A DNA stretch of 64,000 nt, taken from NCBI RefSeq assembly GCF_037113525.1, contig NZ_CP146963.1, positions 2,914,001 to 2,978,000 on the forward strand, given 5' to 3'. Each line of letters opens with the position of its first letter. Positions within the stretch are counted from its first letter, which is position 1. Below are positions 62,901 through 64,000 of this stretch, one piece after another. Source of the DNA: Butyrivibrio fibrisolvens. Lineage in GTDB: Bacteria > Bacillota > Clostridia > Lachnospirales > Lachnospiraceae. The position numbers were made by a program, and so were the translations under genes. The notes beneath the pieces are model-generated. The model ran no database searches, was not told the origin of the DNA, and saw nothing but the letters and a program-made list of their open reading frames with translations.

Positions 62901-64000
62901 ACTCATGGAATCACCAACATGAGCGTATACTATACCATTCATATCAGAACTATTATATACAGTATAGTTAGCTGACTTATACCAATTATTACCATTCCAT
63001 GTATAAACGGTGCCATCATTTGCTGTATATGTGATCCAGTTAGGTTTACCTACATTAGAATTGTAATTTCCTTTATTATTGCGTCTGCGCCAACGTCCAA
63101 AGCTGTCACTAACCCTATTTTCTACGTACCATTCCCATACAGAACCATTATTATCCGTTAAGCCGGTCACTGTTTCTGTCATTCCGGTACAAAGCACTGT
63201 AGTTGGCTGGGTATTCATTATCTTCGTTGTAGTATCTTTGATTCCATAATAATTGCTTGTGGTACTACTGCTCTTAACTTCATATGTATAAACAGCAGTA
63301 TCAACCGTCTGGGATCCAATATAGATAACATCATAGTCTTCGCAAGGATCGCCAATAATTCCTGCAAATTCAGATGTTGTCATACCGGTTATCTTGACTC
63401 TGTTAAGGATAGTTTCCTGAGCAGCACTTCCTTTTTCAAAAGTACCTGACATATAATCTTCATCTTCAAGAAGTGAAAGGTTTGGCGCAAATCTCTCCGC
63501 AAATACCTCTGCTCTCTGGGCCTGACGATATGCTACATCATCGCTTCCATCATCATACTGATAGTATTTGAAGGCATAGCAAGGCTCAATCTCAAGTACC
63601 TTTATCGTTGACTTATACAAAGTCAGGTCACTACCTGCAAAAATAAGTATGTACTGAGTCACTACGTTAGGAGCTACTGTATAGCTCATGTTTCCAATAT
63701 TCTTACGCCCTCTGTATACATTCTCCTCAATGATAAACTTAAGGACTTCTTCAAAACCTATAGAAATCATTGAATTAGTATATGAATATGCAAAGAAGCG
63801 GTTAAATACTGCCGGAACATTTTTATATTCTCTGTCAGAACCTTTTGTAAAATCTCCGCTGTTATACTTGGCTACATATATATTTTTAAAATTGTATGCA
63901 CCCGGAACCTTTGAAACATCACACTTTGCTTCATAGTTAGTACTTCCTGAAGAAAAATATGTATAGTTACCTATTCCGGTAAGAGCGCCCTTGAAAGTAT
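59934..64000 (-). CDS. Very large DUF5057-type surface protein, 5' end outside the window
   Basis: The frame is open to base 64000, so at least 1354 residues are present. The N-terminal start is beyond the window and the internal ATG at 63770 is not the start. Features are KVLEIEPC, a DVIYIGSQT segment, the DUF5057-like stretch ILQVYPYIPNSS...GYDVNIYSISSYEF, MVIVGFTDMFPNIPNENSI, and Asp-rich calcium-type loops (DRNGDGDTDDANE, DTNGNGLVEPGE). It is rich in Ser, Thr, Tyr and Asn and almost Cys-free, as expected for an exported protein. No anchor is visible at the C-terminus (ending LLRQELYDLD). Confidence 0.8.
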   Translation of the reverse strand, partial: TFKGALTGIGNYTYFSSGSTNYEAKCDVSKVPGAYNFKNIYVAKYNSGDFTKGSDREYKNVPAVFNRFFAYSYTNSMISIGFEEVLKFIIEENVYRGRKNIGNMSYTVAPNVVTQYILIFAGSDLTLYKSTIKVLEIEPCYAFKYYQYDDGSDDVAYRQAQRAEVFAERFAPNLSLLEDEDYMSGTFEKGSAAQETILNRVKITGMTTSEFAGIIGDPCEDYDVIYIGSQTVDTAVYTYEVKSSSTTSNYYGIKDTTTKIMNTQPTTVLCTGMTETVTGLTDNNGSVWEWYVENRVSDSFGRWRRRNNKGNYNSNVGKPNWITYTANDGTVYTWNGNNWYKSANYTVYNSSDMNGIVYAHVGDSMSDTAMYVDGADFGSAAVTHSASVSLRLSGNDITSIQEKELENFLELGYPVIVADDLFTYDTTMNGGSFSYNSSNAPSGISAGSGKLNTSNGTFAGKLDTNSQMYAFIKTGFGNTWNERKYTNFVTESIGSKFTDLITEGLNESKLTLDVTSVPTEYVAVTNGNILDPNQCVFLSPGSDGQYYLNFDFTITDVANPDLLDATYTVQLFLDSNGDGRFAGSTDETKTDAQKGSTFTEEIMNLTISSGSTTSLLPYTSYHLTRQLPNGYYGSVAWKLKITNNKPNSEDSSLCSHDSITGICAVIPSGVEERIEINILQVYPYIPNSSADGGNSAISQTYDIKGAVDRDLSYQQYYVPTSDWYGMLENIPGYDVNIYSISSYEFATSYEKNYDPSKIKEESDILEVQLEGGHLVSPTTIAGNFNEAIDRNGDGDTDDANERPVGPTMLSAYDMVIVGFTDMFPNIPNENSIKSLVTYGKSGRAMLFTHDTTSWIYDTSLYPRAGLGTSTAGKTYKQFVVQSQWADWFASSYLSNAIRDLCGMDRFGYVGANNVYGSAYSTQYDPTPLLPNSGAALSGLYRLATTNHSIFGPSRQYQNLAVGGYTSRNSNKNAYYVSLVNEGTISNYPYDLEDEMFVASTHGQYFQLNLDMDNNADGESDITVWYTLDSRDVDTNGNGLVEPGEHTQNFISTYTKNGTNDVYEASPHDVRNNYYIYNRGNISYSGVGHSAVSQCTTPEVQLFINTMIMAYNSGVKAASISITDDTFAKELTTDKIPYDAYAQDMANDSEAIAAGSESGVTTANTASDPDAPAYSSNTDVVNEYKYYPVYFTLTDLNVGIKTSAIKINFSYGKRSEQYNYDPETGTSTTTGLYGASYSSAKTPAKLYPAYLCTVNSSGEIVSRTPAVVDSTGNYYLIYSDSTSGSQSNAFVTYYLEVDVPIYDLNNNGSNVAMGDSDTLDIYVHSALTGTVNGVTSTVYSTDSMALLRQELYDLD

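Noticed and set aside
63688..63936. 82-codon plus-strand frame at the right edge
   Set aside because: Antisense to the open DUF5057 frame, with no start signals.

Overview
The window looks like chromosomal DNA of a low-to-moderate G+C Gram-positive anaerobe of the Lachnospiraceae (Butyrivibrio-like; genus is an inference). Reasons: clean AGGAGG ribosome binding sites, a T-box leader on pheST, an indolepyruvate:ferredoxin oxidoreductase gene, a Pel polysaccharide operon without outer-membrane parts, a DUF5057 surface protein, and several Rpn-type PD-(D/E)XK 'transposase' genes.

Layout. 1-2.9 kb: aryl-acid metabolism (end of iorB, hotdog thioesterase, phenylacetate-CoA ligase, ACT protein). 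2.9-8.7 kb: M18 aminopeptidase, then pheS-pheT behind a T-box and a clear promoter. 9-17 kb: small accessory genes: a serine hydrolase/LytTR/DUF3021 operon, an AbiEi-like antitoxin whose toxin is reduced to a C-terminal stub, an XRE regulator, a DUF1349 protein, an acetyltransferase and an Rpn-type nuclease. 17-19 kb: a GIY-YIG/DUF2075 helicase coupled to a MazG-like pyrophosphatase. 19-31 kb: secreted and membrane proteins (Ada-like zinc motifs, a ComEC-like metallo-hydrolase, an Ig-like protein, a K+ channel, a secreted nuclease behind a GEMM-I riboswitch, a CBM2 protein, a lipoprotein). 31.7-33.2 kb: an IS605-type element with only tnpB.

33.2-44.5 kb (minus strand): pelD-pelE-pelA-pelF-pelG followed without a break by CotH, VTC-domain and DUF4956 genes. 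PelD has an SDR/epimerase-like N-terminus and keeps an RxxD c-di-GMP I-site-like motif. Its leader holds a terminator preceded by a 68-bp-arm inverted repeat. The GEMM riboswitch on the nuclease and the PelD site suggest that cyclic dinucleotides control both matrix polysaccharide and extracellular nuclease here.

44.8-46.6 kb: yhhQ plus a radical SAM gene (candidate queuine lyase) behind a preQ1-I riboswitch. 46.6-56.1 kb: nested mobile DNA. Two same-orientation copies of an Rpn-type gene (one intact, one truncated) flank an IS4-like element, which is split just before its catalytic Glu codon by a 5.7-kb RIT-type element. That element has three tandem tyrosine recombinases, perfect 34-bp inverted repeats, and cargo: a G+C-richer chemotaxis receptor and two gene fragments. 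56.1-59.2 kb: a TetR-controlled ABC exporter whose last gene runs into the truncated Rpn copy. 59.3-64 kb: a small protein and a giant DUF5057 protein running off the window.
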